Assembly (NCBI RefSeq): GCF_938028825.1
Contig: NZ_CALIZP010000081.1
Span: forward strand, 1 to 32,425
DNA: 32,425 nucleotides
From: an uncultured Cardiobacterium sp.
Lineage (GTDB): Bacteria; Pseudomonadota; Gammaproteobacteria; Cardiobacteriales; Cardiobacteriaceae
Direction of reading: 5' to 3'
Made by a program: the position numbers and the translations under genes. Below, piece after piece: positions 1-9,006 of this stretch. The notes beneath the pieces were generated by a model. The model ran no database searches. It was given only the letters and a program-made list of their open reading frames with translations, and was not told where the DNA came from. Position 1 is the first letter of the stretch, and each line of letters starts with the position of its first letter.

Positions 1-2
1 CC

Positions 3-3000
3 AATCACGAAGGCGTGATTACCATCAGCGGTGAAGCGAAGGTTGGCAGCGAACTCACCGCTGCCATCAGCGACAGCGACGGCGTGCCGACCAGCGGCGT
101 CACCTACCAATGGTTGCGCGACGGCGTCGCCATCAGCGGCGAGACTAACAACACCTACACGCTCACCCGTGACGATGCCGGCCACAAAATCACCGTGCGC
201 GCCACCTACAAAGACAACGCAGGCCACGACGAAACCCCGCTGAGCGAGACGAAAGACATCCCGGCGGAGGGCAATCACGCGCCAACCGACATTAGCCTGA
301 GCGGAAACAGCCTGATGGAAGGCAAGGACGGCGCGGAAGTCGGCAAATTGACGACCACGGACGAAGACGCGGGCGACACGCACACCTACACCGTGAGCGA
401 CAGCCGCTTTGAAGTCGCTGATGGCACGCTGAAACTCAAAGCCGGCCAGCATCTCGACTTCGCCCAGGAGCCGCAAGTGAACCTGAGCGTGACCACGGAC
501 GACGGACACGGCGGCACTTACAGCAAGGCATTTACCCTGCACGTGCAGGATGACCCCGCTTATCCTGTCCAGCCGCAGGGGACGCCCGTTCTCGGCTTGC
601 AGGGGGTGAGCGTTGTCAAAGAAGGCGAGGCGGCGCAATATCAGCTGCTGCTCAACCATCCTGCCGATCAGGACGTGACGGTGGAAGTCGAAATCGCGAG
701 CAGCAATACAAAGCATGGCGTGCAAAATGAAACCCGCACCCTGACCATCCCCAAAGGTGAAAGCAGCCTGACTTTTGCCGTCGATACCACGCATAACGGC
801 GTGGAAGACAATGGCAGCAATTTCCAGGTCCGCATCAAGCATGCCGAAGGTGCCTCGCTGAACACCGCCGCGCCGTCAGACTTGACGCATGGCAGCGGCG
901 GGGAAGATGTGTTTGGCGCATCTAATACTTACAGCGCTGCCGGTCTGAGCGGCGAGTACAGGCTTTTCCCTGCCGGTGCAAAACTGGTGCTGTATCTGCA
1001 TGGGGAAGCCACCAATGACTATGGCCACAATGCGTCGATCTTTGCTGAATACGTTGCCGATCGCGGTGATGCCACGGTGCTGATGGTGAAAACGCCGGAC
1101 AGCGCCAGCGGTTCATGGAGCGTCAATGGCGAACAAAATGCCCGCTATCTGCGCGCCCTGCTGGAAGAGATATACAGCAAATACGACATCGATAAAGGCG
1201 ATGTCTTGCTGCTCGGCAACGGCGGCGGCGCCGATTTCATCACCCGCTACCTGTTGCCCGAACACAACGACCTGTTCAGCGGCGGTACCGCGCTGATGAT
1301 AGGCGGCGGTGCGGCAGACCCCACGCTGCATTTCGGCAAAACCCCGGCAGACGGTCTGAAACAGCACTTGCAGCTCAAATGGATAGCGGGCAGTGCCGAT
1401 GGTGATACCGTCGTCGCCGCCCAGCATGCGCAGGAACAATACGCGCAAGCGGGCTTCCATACCCAGCGGGAAACCATCCCGGACGGGGACAGGATGACCG
1501 CCGTCGGCCACATCTACGAGGCCTTCTATGATGAAGTCAATAACAAAAACGCGGGTTCAATGGAAATGACGACCAGGGTCAGCGACATTGATGCCGTCAA
1601 CCATGCACCGACAAACATCAGGCTGTATCACACGACCATCGCCGAAGGCAAGGACGGTGCGGAAATCGGCGGGCTGAGTACCAATGACCCTGATTGGCAG
1701 GACAAACACAGCTACACCGTCAGCGACGAGCGCTTTGAAATCAGCGCCGATGGCACGCTGAAACTGAAAGCCGGGCAGCATATCGATTATGCCGACGAAC
1801 AGAGCGTAACCCTGACCATCACAACGACCGATAACGGCGGCCTGAGCTTCAGCAAAACCTTCACCCTGCAAGTCGAAGACAATCCGCTGTATCCCTCGAC
1901 GGAAAATCATGCGCCGACAGACATCAAGCTGGATCAGGGACTGCCTACCATCAATGGCGAGCAGCAGTACTACATCAACGAGGGCAAAGATGGCTTTTCC
2001 ATCGGCACGGTGCAGACTGTTGACCCCGACCCCCGGGACAGCCACCGCTACACACTGAGCGACGAGCGCTTCGAAATCACCGCCGACGGCATCCTCAAAC
2101 TCAAAGACGGTATGCACATTGACTACGCCACGGAGCAAAGCATCAGCCTCACCATCATCGCGACCGATCCGGGCGGCCTGAGCGTTGAAAAGACCTTCAC
2201 CCTGCGCGTGAATGACGACCCGCACTACCCCAACCGCGAGGGCAGCGTCACCATCAGCGGCGAGGCGAAAGTGGGCGGCGAGCTGACCGCGAACGTGAGT
2301 GATCCCGACACCGTATCCGACAGCAGCATCCGCTATCAGTGGCTGATTGACGGCGTGGCCGTGGCGGGCGCGACGCAAAAAACCTACACCCTGCGCCCCG
2401 AAGACGTGGGCAAAAAAGTCAGCGTCCATGTCGAATACCGTGATAACGGCCTGCATGACGAAGCCCACGACAGCGACGGGCTTGATGTCGCCGCACCGGC
2501 AGAAAACCGGCCGGGCAGCGTTCGCATCGGCGGTGAGGCCAAAGTGGGCGGTACGCTTACCGCCACCGTGACTGACGCCGACGAGTTCGCCGCCGATAAA
2601 GTGCAATACCAATGGCTGCGCGACGGCGTCGCCATCAAAGACGCAAACGGCAAAACCTATCAGCTCACCGCCGACGACGCCGGGCACAAAATCACCGTGC
2701 AGGCGACCTACAAAGACAACGCCGGGCATGATGAAAACCCGACCAGCGACGCGGCGGACATTCCCGCCCCGCCTGCAAACCACGCAGGCACGGTTGCCAT
2801 TATGGGCGAGACGAAAGTGGGCGGCACGCTTACCGCCACCGTCAGCGACGCCGACAATTTCACGGCTGACCAAGTGCAATACCAATGGCTGCGCGACGGC
2901 GTCGCTATCGACAAGGCGACAGGCAACACCTATCAGCTCACCAATGACGACGCCGGGCACAAAATCACCGTGCAGGCGACTTATAAAGACAACGCCGGGC

Positions 3001-6000
3001 ATGATGAAAACCCGACCAGCGAACCGGCGACGGTAGCGGATAACGGCAATGCGCCGCTGATGCAGGACGATTTCTCTGCCTACCCCCTGCACAAAACCTA
3101 CACCGACAACGACACTTTCGGCGCATGGAAAGTGGCCTTTGCCGGTTACGGCAACGCCGAGATTATCGATAACGGCGGCGGCAACCAGGCGCTGCAACTG
3201 CGGCCGATGGCGCACAGCGGGCAAACGGAGACCTCTTCCACGATGGTCGTCAGTACCGTGCAGACGGGCAATAACTTTACGTACAGCGGCACCATCTCTA
3301 CCCCGGAACAACTGCGCCAGGATGCTGCCCCCAACCCGTGGGAAACCGCCTGGCTGGTATGGAATCACAGCGACAACGACCACTATTACTACTTCGTCGC
3401 CCGCGCCAACGGCTGGGAACTGGGCAAACGCGATCCCGCTTACAGCGGCGGCCAGCGCTTCATGGCGACCGGCAGCGAAAGCTGGCCGTTGGCGGAGGCC
3501 AAACATTTTGTCGTCGCGAAAAGCGGCAACACCGTGGAAATCAGCATCAACGGCAAAGTCATCACCACCTTCACCGATGACGACAACCCCTACACCGGCG
3601 GCAGCATCGGCCTCTATACCGAAGATGCGCGCATCGTTGCCGACGACATCAGCCTGACCGCAAACGCCGGCATCACCGGCACGGCCAACCACGGCGGCGT
3701 GGCCTCCATCAGCGGTAAAGCGGCGACGGGCGAAGTCTTGCACGCCGCCGTCAGCGACGGCGACGGCGCAGTCAGCAACGTCAGCTATCAGTGGATGGCC
3801 GCAGGCAAAGAAATCGGCGGCGCGACGGGCGAAACCTACACCGTTACCGCCGACAACAGCGGCAAGAACATCACCGTGCGCATCACCTACACCGACCACA
3901 CCGGCAAGGTGGAAAGCGTCATCAGCCCGCCCACCGCCGTGGTGGACAGCGGCAACGACGGTGGCGCGAACCAGAAAGGCAGCGTCATCCTGAGCGGCAC
4001 GGCGGCAGTCGGCGAAACCCTGAGCGCCGCCGTCAGCGATGCCGATGGCGTCCCCGACCGTGTCCAGTACACCTGGCTGGCAAACGGCGCGGCAATCAGC
4101 GGTGCCAACGGCAGCAGCTACACCGTCACCGCTGCCGATGTCGGCAAAGTCATCAGCGTGCAGGTGTATTACTACGACAAGGCGGGGCATGAAGAAAACT
4201 TCGTCAGCAGCCCGACTGCTGCCGTGACCGACGCCGCACCGCAGCCCAACCACGCCCCGACCGGCAGCGTCACCATCTCGGGTGAGGCAATGGTCGGCAA
4301 AACCCTGACCGCCGCGAACGATCTGGCGGACGAAGACGGCCTCGGCACCATCAGCTATCACTGGCTGGCCGACGGGAAAGAAATCGCCACCGGTGCGAGC
4401 TACACCCTGACCGAAGCCGAGCAAGGCAAGGGCATCACGGTGAAAGCGACCTACACCGACGGCAAAGGCACGGCGGAGGCGGTGGAAAGCAGTGCGACGG
4501 CCGCCGTAGCAGACGCACCCGCCCCGCAGACCCCGCCGGTTGCCACCCTCAGCGGTGCGGCGGGCGTCAACGAAGGCGAAGCGGCGGAATACACCGTGAC
4601 GCTGGACAAAGCGAGCGACCACCCCGTTACCCTGACGCTGACCCTCAGCCACGGTGAAACGACAGACGGCGACCTCGGCAGCATCAGCAAAACTCTGATC
4701 ATCCCGGCAGGTGAGACCAGCGCGAAAGTGAGCCTGCAAACCACCGCCGATGGCATCCCGGAAAACACCGAGCACTACACTCTGAGCATTAGTGAAGCAG
4801 AAGGCGCGACTATCGGCGCGGACAAAGCCGTTACCACCGCCATTTCAGATAACGACGAAAAAGCCGCCTACCATACCGGCAGCGTCGCCGACAGCACCTT
4901 CGCCGGCGACCGCTCGGCAAATGACTACTACTTCATCAACAGCCTGGACAGCACCCAGCGGGCAACCTACGGCCACTACTACGGCCACAAGCCCGGCGAC
5001 GGCCTGCGCATCACCTACGCCTTCTCCGCAGACGGCGTGGAAAACGGCAAAGTCATGGATGGCTTCCGCCCGTACAGCGCGCAGCAAAAAGCCGACATCC
5101 GCACCGTGCTGGATCACCTCGAAGAACACGTCAACCTCAAATTCACCGAAGGCAGCAATGCCACCCTGAACTTCTATCTGCAAGGCCTTGAAGAGGGGGT
5201 ATCCGGCTATGGCATCTACGGCGGCAACGTCCACCTCAGCACGCGGTACTACGCCGCAGACGATGCTTTCGCCAAAGAACCGCCATACACCGTCAACACC
5301 GTGACCCACGAGCTGACCCTCAAACACGGCTGGGGTACCGCCCTGCACGAAATCGGACACAGTCTCGGCATGGAGCACCCCTTCGGCCATGACGACAGCA
5401 GCCTCAACATCAACAGCGCCGAAGACCGCAACGACCTCACCGTGATGTCCTACACCACCGGACAATATGACTACGATGTTGACCTCGGCCAGGGCTGGAG
5501 CTCGCCGAAAGTCCCGCTTTCGCCCATCAAACTCGGCATCTACGATTTGGCCGCGCTGCACCACGCCTACGGCGTCAACCCCGACTATCATAGCGGTGAC
5601 GACACCTACGGCTTCAAACCCTTCAACAAGGACGCCGTCGGCAACGACATCTACATCCACGACGGCGGCGGGCAGGACATCTTCGATGCCAGCGAACAAA
5701 CGCTGGACCTCAACATTGACCTCACCCCCGGCAGCTGGCTCTATGCTGGGACGAAGGCGGAACATTTGGCGCTGGATGACAGCGGCAACCCGACCATGGG
5801 GCAAATGTTCATCGGCTACGGCACGCAGATAGAGAGTGCGAAAGGCGGCACGGGCAACGACACCATCAAGGGCAACAGCGCCGCCAACTACCTCTTCGGC
5901 TTCGACGGCGACGACAACATCGACGGCGGCGCGGGCAACGACCAGATTGAAGGCGGACGCGGCAGCGATACCCTGAAAGGCGGCGCGGGCGCAGACACCT

Positions 6001-6299
6001 TTATCTTCCGCAGCCCGTTCGACGGCACGATTGACACCCTGCTCGACTTCAACGCCGCCGCAGGCGACCGCATCCAGCTTGATCACAACATCTTCACCGG
6101 CCTGCAAAAAGGCAGCCTGAGTGCAGAACAATTTGTGCAGGGGACGGAAGCGAAAGACGCCGACGACCGCATCATCTACAATCGCGCGACCGGCGAACTC
6201 GCCTACGACGCAGACGGCAACGGCGACGGCGCAGCGGTAACCATCGCCCGCCTCGGCATCAACACGGAGCTGGACAACAATCACATCCAGATTATCTAG
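3..6299 (+). CDS. Giant RTX adhesin / serralysin-type metalloprotease, 5' end outside window
   Basis: Large modular secreted protein. The frame is open to the left edge, so the true start lies upstream. Residues are counted from codon 15. Ig-like modules of the 'YQWLRDG...' type lie near 1-85, 740-1010 (three) and 1223-1505 (three). Cadherin-like 'NHAPTDI' modules lie near 90-185 and 525-735, and Calx-beta modules near 190-290 and 1506-1615. An alpha/beta-hydrolase-like segment spans about 300-510. A lectin/LamG-like beta-sandwich segment ('DDFSAYP') spans about 1015-1215. The C-terminal part is an M10B serralysin domain with the zinc motif HEIGHSLGMEHP (1778-1789) and a Met-turn 'VMSY'. RTX nonapeptides of the GGxGxD type follow from about 1945, then a serralysin-like C-terminal region ('ADTFIF...DFNAAAGDRI'). 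RTX proteins of this kind leave by type I secretion, and no exporter genes are visible here. The protein probably acts outside the cell in adhesion and/or proteolysis. The protease and RTX calls are firm; the cell-surface role is inferred. Confidence 0.9.
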   Translation, partial: NHEGVITISGEAKVGSELTAAISDSDGVPTSGVTYQWLRDGVAISGETNNTYTLTRDDAGHKITVRATYKDNAGHDETPLSETKDIPAEGNHAPTDISLSGNSLMEGKDGAEVGKLTTTDEDAGDTHTYTVSDSRFEVADGTLKLKAGQHLDFAQEPQVNLSVTTDDGHGGTYSKAFTLHVQDDPAYPVQPQGTPVLGLQGVSVVKEGEAAQYQLLLNHPADQDVTVEVEIASSNTKHGVQNETRTLTIPKGESSLTFAVDTTHNGVEDNGSNFQVRIKHAEGASLNTAAPSDLTHGSGGEDVFGASNTYSAAGLSGEYRLFPAGAKLVLYLHGEATNDYGHNASIFAEYVADRGDATVLMVKTPDSASGSWSVNGEQNARYLRALLEEIYSKYDIDKGDVLLLGNGGGADFITRYLLPEHNDLFSGGTALMIGGGAADPTLHFGKTPADGLKQHLQLKWIAGSADGDTVVAAQHAQEQYAQAGFHTQRETIPDGDRMTAVGHIYEAFYDEVNNKNAGSMEMTTRVSDIDAVNHAPTNIRLYHTTIAEGKDGAEIGGLSTNDPDWQDKHSYTVSDERFEISADGTLKLKAGQHIDYADEQSVTLTITTTDNGGLSFSKTFTLQVEDNPLYPSTENHAPTDIKLDQGLPTINGEQQYYINEGKDGFSIGTVQTVDPDPRDSHRYTLSDERFEITADGILKLKDGMHIDYATEQSISLTIIATDPGGLSVEKTFTLRVNDDPHYPNREGSVTISGEAKVGGELTANVSDPDTVSDSSIRYQWLIDGVAVAGATQKTYTLRPEDVGKKVSVHVEYRDNGLHDEAHDSDGLDVAAPAENRPGSVRIGGEAKVGGTLTATVTDADEFAADKVQYQWLRDGVAIKDANGKTYQLTADDAGHKITVQATYKDNAGHDENPTSDAADIPAPPANHAGTVAIMGETKVGGTLTATVSDADNFTADQVQYQWLRDGVAIDKATGNTYQLTNDDAGHKITVQATYKDNAGHDENPTSEPATVADNGNAPLMQDDFSAYPLHKTYTDNDTFGAWKVAFAGYGNAEIIDNGGGNQALQLRPMAHSGQTETSSTMVVSTVQTGNNFTYSGTISTPEQLRQDAAPNPWETAWLVWNHSDNDHYYYFVARANGWELGKRDPAYSGGQRFMATGSESWPLAEAKHFVVAKSGNTVEISINGKVITTFTDDDNPYTGGSIGLYTEDARIVADDISLTANAGITGTANHGGVASISGKAATGEVLHAAVSDGDGAVSNVSYQWMAAGKEIGGATGETYTVTADNSGKNITVRITYTDHTGKVESVISPPTAVVDSGNDGGANQKGSVILSGTAAVGETLSAAVSDADGVPDRVQYTWLANGAAISGANGSSYTVTAADVGKVISVQVYYYDKAGHEENFVSSPTAAVTDAAPQPNHAPTGSVTISGEAMVGKTLTAANDLADEDGLGTISYHWLADGKEIATGASYTLTEAEQGKGITVKATYTDGKGTAEAVESSATAAVADAPAPQTPPVATLSGAAGVNEGEAAEYTVTLDKASDHPVTLTLTLSHGETTDGDLGSISKTLIIPAGETSAKVSLQTTADGIPENTEHYTLSISEAEGATIGADKAVTTAISDNDEKAAYHTGSVADSTFAGDRSANDYYFINSLDSTQRATYGHYYGHKPGDGLRITYAFSADGVENGKVMDGFRPYSAQQKADIRTVLDHLEEHVNLKFTEGSNATLNFYLQGLEEGVSGYGIYGGNVHLSTRYYAADDAFAKEPPYTVNTVTHELTLKHGWGTALHEIGHSLGMEHPFGHDDSSLNINSAEDRNDLTVMSYTTGQYDYDVDLGQGWSSPKVPLSPIKLGIYDLAALHHAYGVNPDYHSGDDTYGFKPFNKDAVGNDIYIHDGGGQDIFDASEQTLDLNIDLTPGSWLYAGTKAEHLALDDSGNPTMGQMFIGYGTQIESAKGGTGNDTIKGNSAANYLFGFDGDDNIDGGAGNDQIEGGRGSDTLKGGAGADTFIFRSPFDGTIDTLLDFNAAAGDRIQLDHNIFTGLQKGSLSAEQFVQGTEAKDADDRIIYNRATGELAYDADGNGDGAAVTIARLGINTELDNNHIQII
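2505..3050 (+). repeat. Tandem 273-bp Ig-module repeats inside the RTX gene
   Basis: Two consecutive modules share long near-identical stretches with a period of 273 bp (91 codons). For example, the segment starting GTGCAATACCAATGGCTGCG occurs at 2601 and again at 2874. The second half of the module (ACAAAATCACCGTGCAGGCG onward) is also repeated. More diverged copies occur at 1-250, 2235-2504 and 3680-4500. Confidence 0.85.
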
Positions 6300-6322
6300 C
6301 CCCGCCGCCGAACGGCGAAAAT

Positions 6323-6347
6323 AAATCCGGCGCGTCGCGCCGGATTT
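6323..6347. terminator. Intrinsic terminator after the RTX gene
   Basis: A perfect 11-bp stem (AAATCCGGCGC / GCGCCGGATTT) with loop GTC follows the RTX stop codon by about 25 bp. Its ends are A- and T-rich (ATTTCTT on the + side), so it can work in both directions between two convergent genes. Confidence 0.8.
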
Positions 6348-6387
6348 CTTATGCACGGCCGCCGCCCGGCGCGAAAACCCGCTCCGC

Positions 6388-6415
6388 AAAAAAACCGCCC
6401 CGAAGGGCGGTTTTT
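6388..6415. terminator. Bidirectional terminator between RTX gene and purA
   Basis: The stem CCGCCC / GGGCGG with loop CGAA is flanked by seven A on the left and five T on the right. It therefore serves as a terminator for purA on the - strand, whose stop is 5 bp away, and as a back-up for the + strand gene. Confidence 0.85.
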
Positions 6416-6419
6416 GGGG

Positions 6420-7712
6420 TTATGCCAGCAGGGTTTGCCGCCGGATGGTGTGGGTGCGGTCGGGGCCAGTCGAGACGATGGCGATGGGTACGCCCAGTTG
6501 TTGTTCGAGGTAGGCGATGTAGGCGCGCGCCTTTTCCGGTAGCTGGTCGTAGGCGGTGATGCCGACGGTGTCGCTTTGCCAGCCGGGCAGGGTGTCGTAC
6601 ACCGGGGTGCAGCGAGCCAGTTCGTCCGCGCCAACGGGGGCAATGTCAAGGCGGCTGCCATCCATGTCGTAGGCGGTGCAGACTTTGATTTCCGCCAGGG
6701 CGTCCAGTACGTCCGGCTTGGTCAGGCACAGGCCGCTGATGCTGGAATTGATGATGGCGCGGCGCAGGGCGGGCAGGTCAATCCAGCCGCAGCGGCGCGC
6801 ACGGCCGGTGGTCGCGCCGTATTCGTTGCCGGTTTTGGCAAGATGCGCGCCAATGTCGTCCGTCAGTTCAGTGGGGAAGGGGCCGCCGCCAACGCGGGTG
6901 CTGTACGCTTTGGCGATGCCGAGGATGTAGTCGAGCGCGCGCGGGCCGATGCCGCTGCCGGTCGCCGCGCCACCGGCGGCGGTGCTGGATGAGGTGACGT
7001 AGGGGTAGGTGCCGTGGTCGATGTCGAGCATCGCGCCTTGGGCGCCTTCAAAGATGATGTGCTCGCCCTTGTCGCTGTGGCGGATGATGGCGAGGGTAAC
7101 GTCGGTGATGAGCGGGCGGACGTGTTCGCCGTAGGCCAGCCATTCGTCGCAGACGGCGGCGTAGTCCAGCGGCTCTTGATGGTAGTAGTGTTCGAGCTGG
7201 AAGTTGTGGAAGTCCGTGAGTTCGCGCAGGCGCTCGCGGAAGGTGGCGGGGTGTTGCAGGTCGGCGAGACGCAGGCCGCGTCGCGCGATTTTGTCTTCGT
7301 AGGCGGGGCCGATGCCGCGCCCGGTGGTGCCGATTTTGTTCACGCCGCGCGCCGCTTCGCGTGCCTGGTCGAGCGCGCCGTGCGTCGGCAGGATGAGGGC
7401 GCAGGCGGGCGAGATGTGCAGGCGTTCGCGCACGGGGACGCCGGCGGCTTCGAGGGCGTCGCTTTCTTGTTTGAGGGCGCGCAGGCAGAGGACGACGCCG
7501 TTGCCGATGTAGCTCTGCACGCCGGCGTGCAGGATGCCGGCGGGGATGAGGTGCAGGACGGTTTTTTTGCCGTCGATGACGAGGGTATGGCCGGCGTTGT
7601 GGCCGCCCTGGTAGCGCACGACGGCGCCCGCTTTTTCGGTGAGCAGGTCAACGACTTTGCCTTTGCCTTCGTCGCCCCATTGGGCGCCGATGACGACGAG
7701 TTTGGTGCTCAT
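6420..7712 (-). CDS. purA: Adenylosuccinate synthetase
   Basis: Cytoplasmic GTP-dependent enzyme that joins IMP and aspartate to make adenylosuccinate, the first committed step to AMP. The 430-residue length is normal for bacterial PurA. The N-terminus carries the phosphate-binding loop QWGDEGKGK (residues 11-19) with catalytic Asp14, and GGHNAGHT with catalytic His42. Further family signatures such as IGPAYEDKIARRG and TTGRARRCGWIDL are intact. The start is supported by GAGGAA about 8 bases upstream of the ATG. It is the last gene of the hfq-hflXKC-yjeT-purA cluster, 65 bp after the DUF2065 gene, so it may share transcription with it. It ends at a strong bidirectional terminator. Confidence 0.97.
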   Translation of the reverse strand: MSTKLVVIGAQWGDEGKGKVVDLLTEKAGAVVRYQGGHNAGHTLVIDGKKTVLHLIPAGILHAGVQSYIGNGVVLCLRALKQESDALEAAGVPVRERLHISPACALILPTHGALDQAREAARGVNKIGTTGRGIGPAYEDKIARRGLRLADLQHPATFRERLRELTDFHNFQLEHYYHQEPLDYAAVCDEWLAYGEHVRPLITDVTLAIIRHSDKGEHIIFEGAQGAMLDIDHGTYPYVTSSSTAAGGAATGSGIGPRALDYILGIAKAYSTRVGGGPFPTELTDDIGAHLAKTGNEYGATTGRARRCGWIDLPALRRAIINSSISGLCLTKPDVLDALAEIKVCTAYDMDGSRLDIAPVGADELARCTPVYDTLPGWQSDTVGITAYDQLPEKARAYIAYLEQQLGVPIAIVSTGPDRTHTIRRQTLLA

Positions 7713-7777
7713 GTGTTGGTTCCTCGGTGTGTTTGGGTTTAGGGGTCAGGGGTGCGGGGCGGTGTGCGTGGGGTTTT

Positions 7778-7978
7778 TTATGGGGTCGCCCAGTAGAGCA
7801 GGGCGACGATGAGCAGGGCGACGACTGCCATGCCGAGGCCGATGCGGCGCAGCGCCCGGTCGGGCAGGGCACTGATTTGCCGGATGGTGCGCCGCCAGGC
7901 GGCAGGTGCAATGCCGATGAGCGCGCCTTCGCAGAGCAGCATGAGTGCCAGCGCCAGCCACCAGAGGGTCATGTTCAT
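7778..7978 (-). CDS. yjeT: DUF2065 small inner-membrane protein (YjeT family)
   Basis: A 66-residue protein with two hydrophobic segments: roughly residues 3-24 (LWWLALALMLLCEGALIGIAP) and 45-64 (RIGLGMAVVALLIVALLYW). A short basic linker joins them. Length, the two-helix layout and the position directly after hflC match the DUF2065/YjeT family, whose function is not established. Its ATG overlaps the hflC stop codon (ATGA, 7975-7978), so translation is probably coupled. The context suggests an accessory role near the HflKC membrane complex, but this is inference. Confidence 0.85.
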   Translation of the reverse strand: MNMTLWWLALALMLLCEGALIGIAPAAWRRTIRQISALPDRALRRIGLGMAVVALLIVALLYWATP

Positions 7979-8997
7979 GGCAGGGCGGGCTCGGCGGGCG
8001 GGTTGGTCGCGGCGGCTTCCGGCGGGATGACGGGTTCGGCGACGGGGTTGAGTACGGGGGCGGGCAGTTGTTCTTGTAATGGTGCCTGTTCGAGCGGCAC
8101 GACGGGGATGTTGTCGGCGTCGGCGGGCAGGGCGGGGTTGTCCGTGCCGTTCAGGTAGTGGAAGTAGCGGCTGTGCGGGCTGACGATGAGGGTGCTGCCA
8201 TTGAGGCTGTCGCGGTAGGCATTGAGGCTGCGCCAGTAGCGGTAGAAGTCGAGGTCGGCACCGTAGGCGGCGGCGTATTGTTTGGCGGCGGCGGCGTCCG
8301 CTTCGCCGCGCATGATGTCGGCTTCTTCGCGGGCGTGGGCGAGGAGTTCGGCGGCTTCGCGTTCGGCGGTGGCGCGGATGACGGAGGATTTTTCCTGGCC
8401 GCGCGCGCGGAAGTCTTTGCTGACGCGTTCGCGTTCGGCGCGCATGCGGTCAAAGACGCGGTCGCGGATTTCGTCGGAGAAGTCCACACGCTTCAGGCGC
8501 ACACCGAGGACTTCGATGCCATAGCGGGCTTCTGCCTGACGCGAGATGCGTTCGCTGGCGGCGCCCATGATGGTGCCGCGATCCTGCGAGATGGCTTCTT
8601 TGACGGAGCGTTGCACGAATTCGCCGCGCAGGGTTTCTTTGACCATGTTGTCAAGCAGGCGACTGGCCTGGTCGAAGTTGCCCTGAACGCTGGTGTAGAA
8701 GGTGCGGATGTCTTTGATACGCCATTCGACGAAGTAATCGACGATGAGCCATTTTTTTTCGTTGGTCATGAAGCGTTCGGGTTCGACATCAAGGCGCTGG
8801 ATGCGCGCGTCAAAGAATTCGACGTTTTGCACGAAGGGAACCTTGAATTTGAGGCCGGCTTCGTCGTCGGTGCTGATGAGGCGCGAGAATTGGGTGACGA
8901 CGGCGATTTGCCGTTCGTTGATGATGTAGGCGCTGCTGACGAGCAGGACGAGGGTGACGGCGATAGCAGCGATGAGGGTGTTGAGTTTGTGGTTCAT
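7975..8997 (-). CDS. hflC: HflC, FtsH protease modulator (SPFH family)
   Basis: Membrane-anchored SPFH/prohibitin-family protein that forms a large periplasm-facing complex with HflK around the FtsH protease and modulates turnover of membrane proteins. One N-terminal transmembrane segment (about residues 7-25) is followed by the SPFH domain starting at 'INERQIAVVTQFSRLI'. A long charged helical stretch comes next (RAERERVSKDFRARGQEKS), then the typical HflC motif YRYWRSLNAYRDSL. A Pro/Ala-rich tail of about 50 residues after 'SRYFHYLNG' is longer than in E. coli HflC. It starts 9 bp after the hflK stop and overlaps yjeT by 4 bp. Confidence 0.95.
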   Translation of the reverse strand: MNHKLNTLIAAIAVTLVLLVSSAYIINERQIAVVTQFSRLISTDDEAGLKFKVPFVQNVEFFDARIQRLDVEPERFMTNEKKWLIVDYFVEWRIKDIRTFYTSVQGNFDQASRLLDNMVKETLRGEFVQRSVKEAISQDRGTIMGAASERISRQAEARYGIEVLGVRLKRVDFSDEIRDRVFDRMRAERERVSKDFRARGQEKSSVIRATAEREAAELLAHAREEADIMRGEADAAAAKQYAAAYGADLDFYRYWRSLNAYRDSLNGSTLIVSPHSRYFHYLNGTDNPALPADADNIPVVPLEQAPLQEQLPAPVLNPVAEPVIPPEAAATNPPAEPALP

Positions 8998-9006
8998 GCG
9001 GTTTCC

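Noticed and set aside
1557..4775. Very long open frame (over 1,000 codons) on the - strand inside the RTX gene
   Set aside because: It mirrors the + strand repeat gene; the translation is low-complexity Val/Gly/Ala/Phe/Arg-rich without domains. Strong GC codon bias keeps the antisense frame open.
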